Assembly: GCA_034401795.1 (NCBI GenBank)
Contig: CM067370.1
Coordinates: 63,699,254 to 63,763,253 of the forward strand
Origin: Chaetoderma sp. LZ-2023a
Lineage: Eukaryota; Mollusca; Caudofoveata; Chaetodermatida; Chaetodermatidae
Direction: 5' to 3'
DNA length: 64,000 nucleotides
Position numbers and translations under genes: made by a program. The notes below the pieces were generated by a model. The model had not been told where the DNA came from and did no database searches. It saw only the letters and a program-made list of their open reading frames with translations. Position 1 is the stretch's first letter. The number at the start of each line of letters is the position of its first letter. Positions 10,975-22,282 of this stretch are shown piece by piece.

Positions 10975-11020
10975 CGATATTAGTCATTCCAGCCAAACTT
11001 ATGACCCCCTGTGGGTGACC
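10757..11020. mobile_element. Foldback element carrying a (TAG)n microsatellite
   Basis: The arms 10,757-10,820 and 10,950-11,020 are reverse complements, sharing CATAAGTTTGGCTGGAATGA and a CTAATATYGCACTACTAC continuation. A smaller nested inverted pair uses CCATATCCCT and AGGGATATGG. A pure GTA run of about 28 units fills 10,888-10,973. It lies between two gag zinc-knuckle segments, so it probably inserted into the retrotransposon. Confidence 0.7.
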
Positions 11021-11021
11021 C

Positions 11022-11276
11022 GTGGTGGTTTGCAATTCACAAGTCCTTACAGCAGCATCCACTACTTCCACCAGCAGCAGCATTGATTCAGAGAAAAGTA
11101 CGCATTCTGCATCATGGATCCGCAAGAAGAATCGTCGCACAAAGGTCGGAAAAATAGCACGCCGGCATTGTTTCTTCTGCGCATCAACCAAACATCCCAT
11201 GATGCACTGTCAAAAGTGGCTCACACTGGCAGCCCTCATCCGCAATCACGACCTTCCTATCCGCACTGCTCTTTAA
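11022..11276 (+). pseudogene. Second zinc-knuckle segment of Gypsy-2 gag
   Basis: An 84-residue open stretch containing a basic run (RKKNRRTKVGKIARRH) directly before CFFCASTKHPMMHC. The latter again fits CX2CX4HX4C. It could be a second gag knuckle separated from the first by the foldback insertion and by decay, or a small nucleocapsid-like protein. It is Ser-rich at the start and stops at 11,274-11,276. Confidence 0.55.
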
Positions 11277-11433
11277 ACTAATTCAGCATACACTGAAATG
11301 GCATCAACACCATCACCATTGCTACCCCAACTCCGTCATCACCTAAGCAATCACAGCAGCAGCGACGATGGGTTAGCCCTTTTCACACTCAACCACCAAC
11401 CGCACTCACAAAAGCCATCCAGAAACAAGCCGA

Positions 11434-11870
11434 CTATACATAGGATGATACCTTACCACCACCACCACCACTTCCGCAAATGGTATCATTGGAAACTCTT
11501 CCGCCGCCCACAAGTGTGCTTGCCTGTTTAGCGGTGTTTTCACCAGTGCCACTGTTGATACTGGAGCTTCCATCACCGTTTTCAGCAAGCGCTTGTATGA
11601 GAGCATCCCACCTCATAAAAAGCCGCCCCTTAAACCTACAAACAAATTTTTGCAAACAGCTACGGGAGCCGATGTCCCCATGGCTGGTACAGTAAACCTC
11701 GTAATACAGATAGAGGTGATGCAATTCATTTAGAGAGTTGTAATCGCCTCTATTCAAAACGATGCCCTGCTCGGTTCTGACTTCCTCAGTGACATCAAAG
11801 CCATCATACATTGCAGACAACAGGAATTAGACATACACGGCCGACGTATACCCCTTGGACTGTAATCATC
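11434..11870 (+). pseudogene. Aspartic protease remnant of Gypsy-2
   Basis: A retropepsin active site reads SATVDTGASITVFSKRLYES, with the catalytic Asp at 11,557-11,559 and an intact DTGAS. Downstream are TATGADVPMAGTVNLVIQIEV and then DALLGSDFLSDIKAIIHC, the usual continuation of a Gypsy protease toward RT. At least two frame changes are needed to follow it. It is preceded by a Pro-rich linker. Confidence 0.7.
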
Positions 11871-12195
11871 ACTATACGAGACCTGTGCGATGATTTTAGC
11901 ATCAACAGCCACAGTTGAGCCGGGACAGGGGAAAATCTGATGGGCCACCACACCACATTTAGGAAACAACACTCACATAGCTATGCTGGAACCCGACCCT
12001 GAATACATAATTGCCTCGCAATGCGCCAGTCCCCGTGTGATCCTGGACACCACCAATAAGGATCATATACCCTTTATGGTATTCAATGGCACCACGGACC
12101 CAATAACTCTTGAACCGGAGTCCGTTGTGATGATTTGGTGGATGTGATCTCACTGGAGACACCCTCTGCCGCATCTACACCGGCAACAACTTCTG
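11871..12195 (+). pseudogene. Protease-RT linker remnant of Gypsy-2; RT deleted
   Basis: Short Pol-like pieces are readable, such as HIAMLEPDPEYIIASQ and ILDTTNKDHIPFMVFNG, separated by stops. No RT motif (no LPFG, no Y/F-x-DD) appears before RNase H starts near 12,225. The roughly 700 or more bases that encode the RT in such elements have been lost. Confidence 0.6.
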
Positions 12196-12696
12196 ATGAT
12201 TTGCCGGAACACTTACACAACAGTTCTATCTCAGGTCACAGAAGATGGAACGGAGCAGGTACTGGGTTACGGTTCACGTGCTCGGAATAAAATGGAGAAA
12301 CATTATGCGACCACAAAGAGGGAATTGTTAGCTGTGGTCCATTTCGTCAAGTATTACAAACACTTTCTGTACAGGTGCCCATTTACCCTCCGTACAGATC
12401 ATGCCTCACTACACTGACTCAGAATCCTAAAAAATCCGGAGGGCCAGGTAGCAATGTGGCAGGAATCACTGCAGGGCTTCAACTTCAAGGTTGTTCATAG
12501 ACCCAGCAAACTGCATGGAAATGCCGATGCCCTGAGCAGAATTGGGCCTAAGGATGAACCAGAAGTGGCCACCACCGTGACACATACTACACAGCCATCT
12601 CCGGTGTTCCCTGAATTATGGTGCGCAGAGTGGAACACAGAGACAGTCGCTCACGAACAAGCAACAGACGCACAATCACAGAATATATATGCGTAG
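12196..12696 (+). pseudogene. RNase H remnant of Gypsy-2
   Basis: The frame enters RNase H after its first catalytic Asp is already lost: VLSQVTEDGTEQVLGYGSRA. It keeps YATTKRELLAVVHFVKYYKH (catalytic Glu) and LRTDHASLH (catalytic Asp), hits a stop at 12,418-12,420, and continues with VAMWQESLQGFNFKVVHRP and NADALSRI. This matches the Gypsy RNase H layout. The missing N-terminus coincides with the RT deletion junction. Confidence 0.8.
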
Positions 12697-12839
12697 ATCC
12701 AGAAGGGGGTATGTCATCCTAAGGAATCAGTTACACCACTTTCCGCTATGCCAAATACTACTCTCAGCGGTTTGGCGAAGGCCACATACAAAACAACATT
12801 CTCTACATTAATAACCGGATAGTGATCTCGTAGCATTAT

Positions 12840-13600
12840 CGTGAGACTATTTTACAATAACTGCATGATAGCGCTGGACACCTAGCCATGGAGCAAACCA
12901 CCACATGGATAAAACAGAGATTCCACTGGATCGGTATACACGATAGTGTGAACGCATGGTCGCCAAGTAAAAATTGTTGGTGCACCATGGGAGTGAGTGG
13001 CTATTGATGTGCCCTTGAATATGACGGATGAAGGAAATAAGAATATCGTCGTATTGCATGATTATTTTGCGACATTGGTAGAGGCATTTGCTTTGCCAGG
13101 CCAAGAGGCATCCACAGTGGTGGAGGTCTTGACAAGCAATGTGTTCTGCCAGCTTGGAATGCCCTATGAACTACACCAACCAAGGAAGTAATTTTGAGAG
13201 CCGGCTGATCTCCAAGCTCTGCAAATTGTTTCATATAGTCAAAACACACACAACGCCCTATGATCCGCGGAGTGACGGGATGGTGGAGAGATTCAACAGA
13301 ACTCGCGCAGAAATGTTGACTAAGGAAACATGTCTTGATTGTCGATATTGGGATCTACGACTCCCATAAGTGTTCATGGCATACCGCACTTCAATACATT
13401 CCAGCACAGGTTATACCCCTGCTCGGTTAATGTTAGGCTGTGAATTAGACTTGCCCCTGGATCTGGCCATGCCCAAGATCCAAAGGAGAGAAAAATTCAC
13501 CATCTCTCTATGTAGAGCTCATGCGGCAGCAGATAGAACAGACCCATGAGCTAGTGAAAGCAACTTTATCCACTGCACACTGGCGTCAGAAAATGTGGCA
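12840..13600 (+). pseudogene. Integrase core remnant of Gypsy-2
   Basis: The core starts at AIDVPLNMTDEGNKNIVVLHD (first catalytic Asp) and continues FATLVEAFALPGQEASTV. The second catalytic position reads YTNQGSNFES, where SDQG is expected, so Asp is replaced by Asn (codon AAC at 13,178-13,180). The Glu is kept in SDGMVERFNR. After a stop, AYRTSIHSSTGYTPARLMLG follows in another frame. Upstream of 12,997 the zinc domain is not readable. Confidence 0.8.
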
Positions 13601-13610
13601 TGACCGGTGA

Positions 13611-14148
13611 GTGCATGGAGATCCGTATGGGGTGGGGGAAATGGTGTGGGTTCACGATTCACGACATTCTGCAAAGGTGCCAAGTAAACTGAGTTACCAG
13701 TGGAAAGGCCCCTATGTGCTAGTAGGTAAGAAGTCGGATGTCACCTACCACATCCTCACCTCGGATGACCTGACCAGTCATCCACTTCGATTGACTTAAA
13801 CCGTGTGTCAGTGACGACCCAGTGCCAGAGCTCAGACTAGGTGTACCACGTGACACCGGTACCAGACAGATGTCTACTGAAACAAGTATTCCCGACAATA
13901 GGCCCGAGCACAGCGGTGCCAGTTCAACCCCTCTCCTAGCAAGCCACGAGTCCAGTGAACATATGACTAACGCTGAGGATGATGACGAGATACATACTCA
14001 TCCTCTCCCTTCTCAGAGCGGGTCTACAAGATCTGGGAAGTCGTATCTGAAGACTTTTTCATTTGTACTGTCCAAGGGGAAGGACGAAAAAGGTGTTCCG
14101 CCAACCTCTTCCCACTCCCACCCACTGCATACTATTCCCCAATTATAG
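13611..14148 (+). pseudogene. Integrase C-terminal region and Pol tail of Gypsy-2
   Basis: An SH3-like end is seen in GEMVWVHDSRHSAKVPSKLS, YQWKGPYVLVGK and VTYHILTSDD. This is the familiar end of Gypsy integrase. After a stop at 13,797-13,799 another frame carries an acidic Ser/Thr-rich tail ending STRSGKSYLKTF. Pol homology ends here. Confidence 0.65.
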
Positions 14149-16560
14149 AGTTACCACAAGCAAGAGCTGAGACTGCCCCGGGCCATGCTTCTTGTGGGGT
14201 GGAACATGTAATAAATAGCTTTGAAGTGAAGAGGCTTGATGAGGCCTTGTCTTATTTTGTACCCCTCCATTACCGCAAATCGTGAGCCCAATCCCTTTCC
14301 AAGGTGCATCCCATCCATTAGCACCACCACCCCTACTCCAGCTCGCGTCCCTCTTCTATGCACCAAGTTCAGACATCATCGGCCCTGTCCATATCACACT
14401 CCACTCGTCGTCTGTTGACTGTCCATCTTCAGATATGAGAGAGTCCGCTGTTACAGAGGAGGTGGCATCCCGCAATGCAGTAACTCCCCCACCCCCGCTG
14501 GTGGTGGGCAGGGAAGCAGCCTGTTCAGCAGACTCTCGGCTCAAAAAATTATGACAGAGTACCAACCGTCATGTAACGGAAGATGACCCTCCCCATCCAA
14601 ATGGCTTCCCTGACCAAAACCGCCCTATCAAGCCTTCCCACCTCACCCCCACCCCGTGAGCAGTCAGAACAGCACACAAAGACACAAAACATCAGAAACA
14701 TACAGAACACACATGCCCGCAAGGCTGGATAAGTCAATTCATCAGTGTGCGAACGTCACACACATATGTGGTTATTTAAATGATAACACGGTCATCCAAC
14801 ATCAGCAACAACATTATTAGCACTCACCTAGCATTTTTAATTGAACAAGTTAGAGACACCTTTTCCCGCAACATTCCCTTCCGCATGGATGCAGGGAGGC
14901 CATCACTTTCCGCAACCCGACTTTTCCACAATAGCAATGGACTCGGCATTCCCCAGCTTGGAAACATTGATATGCCCAATCCGCATAACGCCAGCATCAC
15001 ACAGCAACCCTGACTTCTTACCCAGTTTGCGGAAAACTGATCATACGGAAATAAGGAACAACTCTGCAGCCATCTACAGTACGTGCTATGGGGGGATTTC
15101 CCCTCTCCTCCCCACTCCCCCCCCCCACCTGGAAACGTCATACGGAAACAGCTAATACTATCACACATCAATCACACATAATAGCAGTCAATATTATTAA
15201 GAGAGCAAGATGCCCGCAGTCTGTCGTTCGTAACAAGTAGGATTTTGCTACCGAACGTGAATTCGATAATGGATTGATTCAAGTTACGACAGCACCCTTC
15301 TGGGTCATCCACGCTCTAAAGTAACTCTGTCCCATCTACGGGCTCGGCCATTACAGATCGAAATACATCATGTCCGATAACGTTGACACCGCCACACGCA
15401 GCTACCCCCCACCACCCCCACCCTGCTGCAATAAAAACGTCGCACTTCACAACAGCGCAAGAATCATCTGCAGATAAGCAGCCACGCATATCAATGAAAT
15501 CCATCAACATGACAGAGACACAGACACTCAGGATGACTGTATTAACAATCTCCACGTGATGGTACTGTAATTGTAAAACTGAGGCATGCATTTTCCGAGC
15601 TGTATTGTAATAAATTACGTTTGGTCTAGGTAGGAATGACACTAGTCCTACCCACAGAGGAGGATTTTTGGCAGTCCACCCACCTGGACATTCCAGCTTC
15701 TCGGAATCAGTAGACTTGATTTCTGCAAGACATGGGGCTGTTTAAACTGGACAATAAATTACCGTCAACTTTACTGTCCTAATTTTGATTAAGAACACAA
15801 CTGTTCTACCGCATATACAAATCATTAGCGCACGGGCTGGTGAAGCAGCATCAAAACTTTGATAGTATAACATAATAGAGAATTTCAAATATTCTCTTAC
15901 CTACATATTCCAGTCACAGATCAACTTGGGCTGGAATACATCTATTACAGACAAGTGGCGACGCATGTATAAGATCGCGCGCATATATAGGGATGCTGTT
16001 CTGAGGAACAGAATCTGAAAACATATTTCCATTTTTCACATCAACTACGAATAATCAGCAGCATCAACACTCCGCCATTACATACAGATTGCCCAGGTTT
16101 CCGATCAACCACGCGCTTTCAAAACAAGAACCACGTAATCGTCACTTCTAATTTCCAGTAAATTGGATCAAAGGCTATAAACAAAAGAACCGCCCAATGC
16201 GTGTCTACCACAGCGTGATGGAAGAGGCAAGAGAGGGTGGGTTGGGGCTATTGCCGCTGACGTCATCACGCTCTCCCACACCCCATCGGGTGTTCCAGCT
16301 TGAAATCGGAACAAGCGAGTTTATAAACATCCAATCTGAAAAACCGCTTCACGCTAATTAAAAGGTGAGCTTCCACGGGAATAAGTAGTTCTGGATTCTG
16401 ATTGGAGACTCGATTTCCCGCCGAGTGGGGATGAAAGCGACTATCCTTCCTTTTTATAATTATATTTACTTCCTTTACGTGAAAGGAATATATCATCAGA
16501 CTCCAGGAAAATTAAAATCAAAACTTTCCATATAGGGCGTGACCGACTCAGCCTAAAACT
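14149..16560. other. Non-coding interior of Gypsy-2 with A/C-rich stretches
   Basis: Several short open frames occur, but none has a recognisable domain. One short plus-strand piece (14,780-15,013) ends in GLGIPQLGNIDM. This faintly resembles FGITDLGNIDSD in the extra gene at 17,930, possibly a worn duplication. A perfect CRE palindrome TGACGTCA is at 16,258-16,265. Confidence 0.4.
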
Positions 16561-16586
16561 TTCGGGTGTGGTCATCCGCCCTCCTG

Positions 16587-16609
16587 TGATGTCACCAAAA
16601 AGTATAAAA
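16587..16609 (+). promoter_or_regulatory. CRE-like site plus TATA box upstream of the extra gene
   Basis: TGATGTCA (16,587-16,594) is one base from the CRE palindrome, and TATAAAA follows at 16,603-16,609. A readable Met frame starts about 210 bp downstream. The same CRE-then-TATA order is found in the 3' LTR at 19,494-19,515. Function is inferred from consensus only. Confidence 0.5.
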
Positions 16610-16821
16610 GGAGGAAAGCGTGCACTGAAATTTCATCTTCCCATCAAACGCAACACAGGGGAAGGTCGCGCATTAGGCTACTTTCGTGTCACAAACCAAA
16701 TTCTGCTGTTTACTTATTACTTTATTATTATCTATTATATTTAGCCAGGAAAAGTATGAAACGGTAGGAAATTTAAGATAGGTTAAGCGGTTCTGTGCAT
16801 TTACCATCATGCAGGAATAAG

Positions 16822-18097
16822 ATGTCGCTTACGGAAAATCTCGTTCTGTCCGACAGCTCGGAGGAGTCAGCACCAGCTCATCTTGGGAAGAAGTATCTGT
16901 GTACAGCGTTACAGCCTTATTGGACAGCCTTGTAAGCATGCGTTCTCCAAAAAACTTGAACTTGACGCTTCATGTGGGACTGCAAGTACCTGTATTCAGC
17001 TACTCGGTACGGTGTGACGCACGCTTTAACTTTCAAACATTGTGTGTTAGTAGTAACGTTAGCACCTGGTGAACAGAATGAGGACATAGATATTCTCGCT
17101 ACATGTTTCGAAAGCAGATTACCAGTTAACATGCTTCCGACGGGAAATATGGTGAAAACAAAACGTACTAAACGGTGACAAGATGACTTTCCGCATTTCC
17201 TAAGACCAGCAGCATCTGCAACACAGCCAGCTCGCATCAACACCACAGCACCCACCACCACGACGTCGGCAGCATCAGCACGAACAGAACCGGCAGCACC
17301 TGCAACATCGGTAATTACAACACCTGCAGTTTCCGCTCCGGCAGCACCCGTAGTGACACCACCAAAAGCACGCCACATCACCACAACATCAGCATCCGTG
17401 AGCGGCCAGCCCATTTCCATAGTTATTTCTACACCTGTGATAGTATCTGAACCCAGTTTACAGGACATTCCGATCGATCTATATCTCCGTGCAGTTTAAT
17501 TATAGATGAGGAGATCAGCCTCACGGAAGCAGTCACCATCACAACCACACCATAGAGCAGCACACCAACACACACGCGCACAACATCAGCATTCCAGCAG
17601 ATCCCACCATCCGCAAAGTAACCACGCCAGATCGTCCATAGTCAGGAAGAAGAAGAATAGCACACATGCCAAAAATCCGTACAATTCCTAGGATAACCAC
17701 CAGCAAATTACTGAAGGCTGTAAAAATCAGAAAGCTATCCACAATCACAGCACCACCATCCGGACTGCGCATCATCACAGCATTCAGCCAACCTGCAGCC
17801 CACACCACCACCACCACCTCCACGACAGCAGTGATGTCAGCAGTCTCTACACCGCCTCCAGTCAGTACAACACCCGTCATCATCACCACCGCCACTAGTG
17901 CATCTATGGATACATCATCACCTTCCTCCAGTTTCGGTATTACCGACCTGGGCAATATAGATAGTGATATTTCGGCAGCGGAGGACCACCCACCACATCC
18001 ATCCCGCACGAGTCATGGTACCCAGACTCGCTGGGGATATTTTTCAGCAGATATTTCTGGACACTATTGTCGAGGTTGCAGCAGGATTTATGAATAG
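16822..18097 (+). pseudogene. Extra decayed gene of Gypsy-2, Pro/Thr/Ser-rich, unknown function
   Basis: I do not recognise this gene. A frame starts MSLTENLVLSDSSEESAPAH and, with stops near 16,932 and 17,176, stays readable in one frame to 17,691. It includes EQNEDIDILATCFESRLPVN and a long low-complexity Ala/Thr/Pro stretch. It is followed by a His/Ser/Arg-rich basic segment. A second frame (17,666-18,097) continues with Thr-rich sequence and ends ISGHYCRGCSRIYE. It lies downstream of pol and upstream of the 3' LTR, where env-like or accessory ORFs sit in some Gypsy elements. I see no signal peptide or transmembrane segment, so an envelope is not supported. Confidence 0.45.
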
Positions 18098-18960
18098 GTG
18101 TGCGGAAAAATGGAACTTATTATTATTTTAGTTTTGGAACATTTTTCTTCTTATTATTATATATGTTTTTATAATTGACACCCAGTCCCTAGGCTGACTA
18201 CGGTCATCCTACACAGCTGTGCAATATTCTTGCGTATCTGTGTCTCACACAAATAATCACTGCGGATATCTGTGTTGTAAACATGCCGTGTGCGACGTAA
18301 GTACACAACACGCCATAGTGAATATGCCTTATTCCCGTCATGCCGTCCCAGCTATGCTGGGGCTGCCTGATGAACTAGCTTTTTCACGTTATTAAAATAT
18401 TATTTTTCTTATTATTTTTCTTCCTGTGTTAGTACGTCGGGACGGATTGTGGATAGCGAGAGCTATCCGTGCAGACCCGCCAAAATCGGGCCGCACTGTA
18501 TGCATCCCTTTACATATCCGGGATGAATACGTAATTTACATTAAACTGTGATATTGCTGTTATAACATATCTATATATACCTTTCTTATATTATATTATA
18601 TTATAAATGATTGAGATTGGAGCTTGGGCATTCTCTGCGGAAAAATAATTATCCGCACCCAAGAGAACGCCCATGCGAGCTATTGTTTAGCCGAATCATG
18701 GTATTAAATAAAAGTACAGCCCGCACCATGAAATAAACAAACAAACCAAAGAAAAAGACCTGGAAAAATAATTGCAGGTCAAAAATGAAAACTAAAAGTC
18801 CCTCCCAAGCTCTTTCGCACCACTATGTGCTCTTCTCTTGTAACCACACATCTCTCGCGTCACTCTGCTCTCGGCTATGCGCCTACTCGTCTATAATTCC
18901 TGCCTAGCGTGCTCCTGTGTGTTCAATCCACAATGCGCCTATTGTTTGTCATTTCAAACT
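18098..18960. other. Non-coding interior before the 3' LTR
   Basis: AT-rich, with a GGAAAAATAATT motif near 18,639 and 18,760. No gene is recognised. Confidence 0.4.
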
Positions 18961-18971
18961 AGGAGGGGTGG
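18961..18971 (+). promoter_or_regulatory. Polypurine tract of Gypsy-2
   Basis: AGGAGGGGTGG abuts the TGTAGC start of the 3' LTR. In LTR retrotransposons this tract primes plus-strand DNA synthesis. Its exact position supports the LTR boundary. Confidence 0.7.
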
Positions 18972-21900
18972 TGTAGCGCAGATCGACCGGACATGTACGG
19001 ACCGTCCCAGCCAAGCTGAGTGCAGAATGACCATTCCGTATTCACTCCAGGCACGCTTCCCCCTCCCCCAGGAAGGATGGTACGTGTATATAGCCCTATG
19101 AGAGAGGTTTTCCTTAAAACTGGCTAAGTCTGTTAGAACGTGTAGTGCGCATGCGCACACGTCAGAGCTTTCCTGGCAACACATATCGGAACTGGCAAAA
19201 AGTGTATGCCTATAGTGTACCGAGTTGGTACTAGTGATTTCCTTAAATCATACTATTCTAGTCATTCTTGGTACCGATCAGGACCAGAATAAAATGAGGA
19301 TCATAGAACTTTTTATCATTTTAAAATCAGAAATGGCCGAGTTATCAACAAAACTCCCGTTAAATTGCATACAAAATATTGCTTTTGATGTCGGAATGGT
19401 GAATGTGCTGTTCACATGATAGCTACGTCGCCACTTCTAGCTGCACACTGATTGGCTACAGCTCGTCCACTGATTAGCTGAAGCGCCTGCCTCTGACGTC
19501 ACGAGTAGTATAAAAGGGATGAAAAATCGAAGATCAGGAGCATCATCGGCATGGAAGCCGACCTGTCAAGAAGACTGCTGGACCAGCGGGATAACTGGAA
19601 ACTGACAGTGATTCCATTGATCATCATCGTGGGGACATTTGGAATTGAGTTCTCCTGCGCCAGTGGGCAGTCTTAGGACTTTCCGCGATACAACAATTTT
19701 AGATGCTTCCAGATGGCCATCCGAGGGAAAAAAATTAATTAAAGTAAGAACTCCCGCATCCGGACTTGCGGGCCTGATGTGATTCCACGGGATGCAGAGC
19801 TGATGGTGATTCTTTGTGGATAACTCGCCAGATCTTCCGACCATGCTGAAATGTGGATTCATACTTCCACGCTGCATGTCGCATGTGATAATTAACTTTT
19901 AGACCACAATCTGGAGGGACTCTGCTCGGTGTGCAGCAAGAGCTATGCGACGTATCCCGCACCGTGTACCTAGTTGTTGTACATGCATAGTTAATTATGA
20001 CATTAGCCCTCTATGTTAAATGTTTAAATCATGTATCAGTTGAAGGACTATCTAATGGATATCATATTATCCATTCTTCTTCACCATCATGAGAGTGTGC
20101 TGCACAAATAGTCTGCCTGCGGAAACCTGCTTGCGGAAACCTGCCTGCGGAAATCTTCCCTGCATTAACGATCGGGTATGAACTTTTACCGTACTGATGA
20201 CCAGTAGGTACTCAAGTAGTTATACTATTGTATATTTCATTGCTTCTGTATATGGTACTGATGCCTAATAGGTACCTTACTGGTCCTTCTGACCGCAATT
20301 TTATACTTTCTACTTTATGTGAATATTATCCTTATTTACTGTGGGTGCTCTCAACTAACAGCACCATAAGGTCCTATGACTTTTGATGTATATCGTTCTC
20401 ACTGTATTAGTTAGTTGTGTATATGGCGAGTTGCCATTTTAGTTAATATGTTTTGCTTATTTATAAAAACTCTAGAATGCAATACGCTAGGTAATACTAT
20501 ACAGCAACATAATATATCCGCATCACTTCTCCCCTGGCATCAATTTTACACTAAGGTCGCTGATCACACTCTAATTTCTTGAGCCTGACATGTTACCGAC
20601 TAAACCTGGCTATTTTAGCTCAATAGGATAGGTTTAAAGTGGTTAGGGACAATTTCTCCATAAGAGACGCATAGTGTATGCCTCTCTTCTGGATGTAGTG
20701 GATATGTAACACCACGCACCGGCTAGGTTGTGTAAAATTGGCAAATTACCTTAGGGCCTCTTATTAATATCGAGTTATTGTCTCTTTTCACGATCCACCT
20801 GCCACAAGGCTTAATAATTGTTTGGATTCCCTATCGACACATTAGCAGGATCTGACTCTGGGAAACTATAGGGGTTTCCGAGAGGTGATAACTAAAGTGC
20901 CGATTTACATACATATCCCCCTGTGTCTTCGGATACTAGTTAGTTAGATACCCCCCCCCCCCCCCCCGCCAATGTGGGAAGCACTGCGAAAAGAAATAAT
21001 ATTATGTGATAACGGCCTGCAGTGCATCTCTGGGCATTCTGGAACCTAACCCTAATGACAGGTATATGTTAATTCCTTAGTATGCAGTGACGGATGAGAT
21101 GCGGATCTCCATCCGATTCATTGTAGTGTCTGGGTGAGGTCTTGGAAACCACCACGCCCTTATGGGAAAGACACTAACAGTGGATATCCGGCTCTTTATC
21201 CCCACCATAAATGGCATGGCACTTTAAAAAAATAGCTTCTGTGAGCTGTAAACTTGTCCCGGTGATGTTATATGTGGTTGCAGGACAGTAGTGACCGGAT
21301 TGTTATTTGATTCGAGAGCTATTGCTCCGTAACATGTACGCATGCTATCTTTCGGAGGTAGATGCTATGCAGGGCGACCTACGGGGAGCTGAGCATCTTG
21401 TTCTGTTAGTTAAATGTATCTAAAGTTATGTAGGAATCCCTGCCACTTGTGGCCAAAGCGTGTACTCGTTTCTAATAACTAAATAGTAGGTTAGATTGTA
21501 GCAGAAGACCCGCATAAATAAAGCGGCAACTACCAATGCAGTAATTCTGGACTTACATAAGACGGTGACCTGTGAATTCTTCGGAAATCATTCGTCCGGT
21601 CTTCACATTAACCAGTGTGTATCACATTAATTACTAGGAATTTCAGCACTTAGTATTTTCTGTTTGAACTAAAGAGTGGCCCTATTTACCAGCTCTTTTC
21701 CTCCGCTTCGGCATTGAAGGCATTTTCCTGTCACGGAGGCCTGCGCGAGGCACTTTTTATTTGTGTGTGTGTGTTAGTGGCGTAATTAGTTTATATTAAA
21801 CTACCAAGTGACCTCGCCGCGATGCTCCCTTGCGGGAATACCTCTGCGGATTTACGGATCTGTATGGTACCTTCGGCGAGACCAAGGAGAAAGAACACTG

Positions 21901-22278
21901 GTTGGCTCTATGTTCTGTATTATTTTCCCATTACTGTCAAACGAGTGATATTGTTCGTATAGTATATATTATTTTGTGATTGTTTAATTATTATCATTGT
22001 GTCCGTGCTCCTAAATTAGGATGGACCGTCATACCGGTGACACTAACAGTTGTGACGAGACCGTGTGGTTTAATCTTGGCGATAATGGTCGCACGGCCCC
22101 ACTGGAACATGAACGTTCCAGCAGCTCTAGAGGCTGGTCTTTGTACTTTCCAGAGAAACGCAATATGGGATCCGCAACCCTGAGAACCGCAGCTAACCAG
22201 TCCTCCCACACATCATGTATATGTGGTGCAATGTAGTGGAGCGGCATGGCGGACCAGCGCGTACCCCCGCGAGCTACA
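18972..22278 (+). repeat. 3' LTR of Gypsy-2 (3.3 kb)
   Basis: The repeat starts TGTAGC and ends GCTACA. It matches the 5' LTR in two blocks (see 7,979-9,173). It also matches, in reverse, the copy at 24,297-27,338 over nearly its first 2.8 kb. It contains a run of about 18 C at 20,949-20,966. A short open frame of 71 residues at 22,021-22,236 has no recognised domain. The length is unusual for an LTR, but the TSD, the inverted termini and the polypurine tract agree. Confidence 0.75.
19451..19515 (+). promoter_or_regulatory. CCAAT, CRE and TATA sites in the 3' LTR
   Basis: ATTGGCT (19,451) is an inverted CCAAT box, TGACGTCA (19,494-19,501) is a perfect CRE, and TATAAAA (19,509-19,515) follows. 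The inverted copy keeps the TATA box (26,759-26,765, read on the minus strand) and a CRE half site. The 5' LTR lacks the CRE and TATA. Confidence 0.6.
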
Positions 22279-22282
22279 TCCT

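Larger units (their letters stand above)
7979..22278 (+). mobile_element. 14.3-kb Gypsy-type LTR retrotransposon (Gypsy-2)
   Basis: The outer ends are TGTAGC at 7,979 and GCTACA at 22,278, an inverted pair as expected for LTRs. TCCT flanks both sides (7,975-7,978 and 22,279-22,282), a 4-bp target duplication typical of Gypsy. A purine tract, AGGAGGGGTGG, lies immediately before the 3' LTR. Inside are gag with CCHC knuckles, a DTG protease, RNase H and integrase in Gypsy order, all decayed, followed by nearly 5 kb with an extra gene. The reverse transcriptase is deleted. LTRs of 3.3 kb and a total of 14.3 kb are large for the group. Confidence 0.8.

Noticed and set aside
10811-11200. Frame with a poly-Leu or poly-Ser tract
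   Set aside because: Product of translating the (TAG)n run; the real structure is a foldback element.
16258-16265. Perfect CRE palindrome as an active promoter element
   Set aside because: No TATA box or coding start follows at a normal distance, so I only mention it as a possible upstream site.
16822-18097. Retroviral-type envelope gene in Gypsy-2
   Set aside because: No signal peptide, furin-like site or transmembrane segment is visible; the sequence is low-complexity Thr/Pro-rich.
22021-22236. 71-residue open frame in the 3' LTR
   Set aside because: No domain, no sign of conservation, and overlapping open frames on both strands of the same stretch. I treat it as chance.
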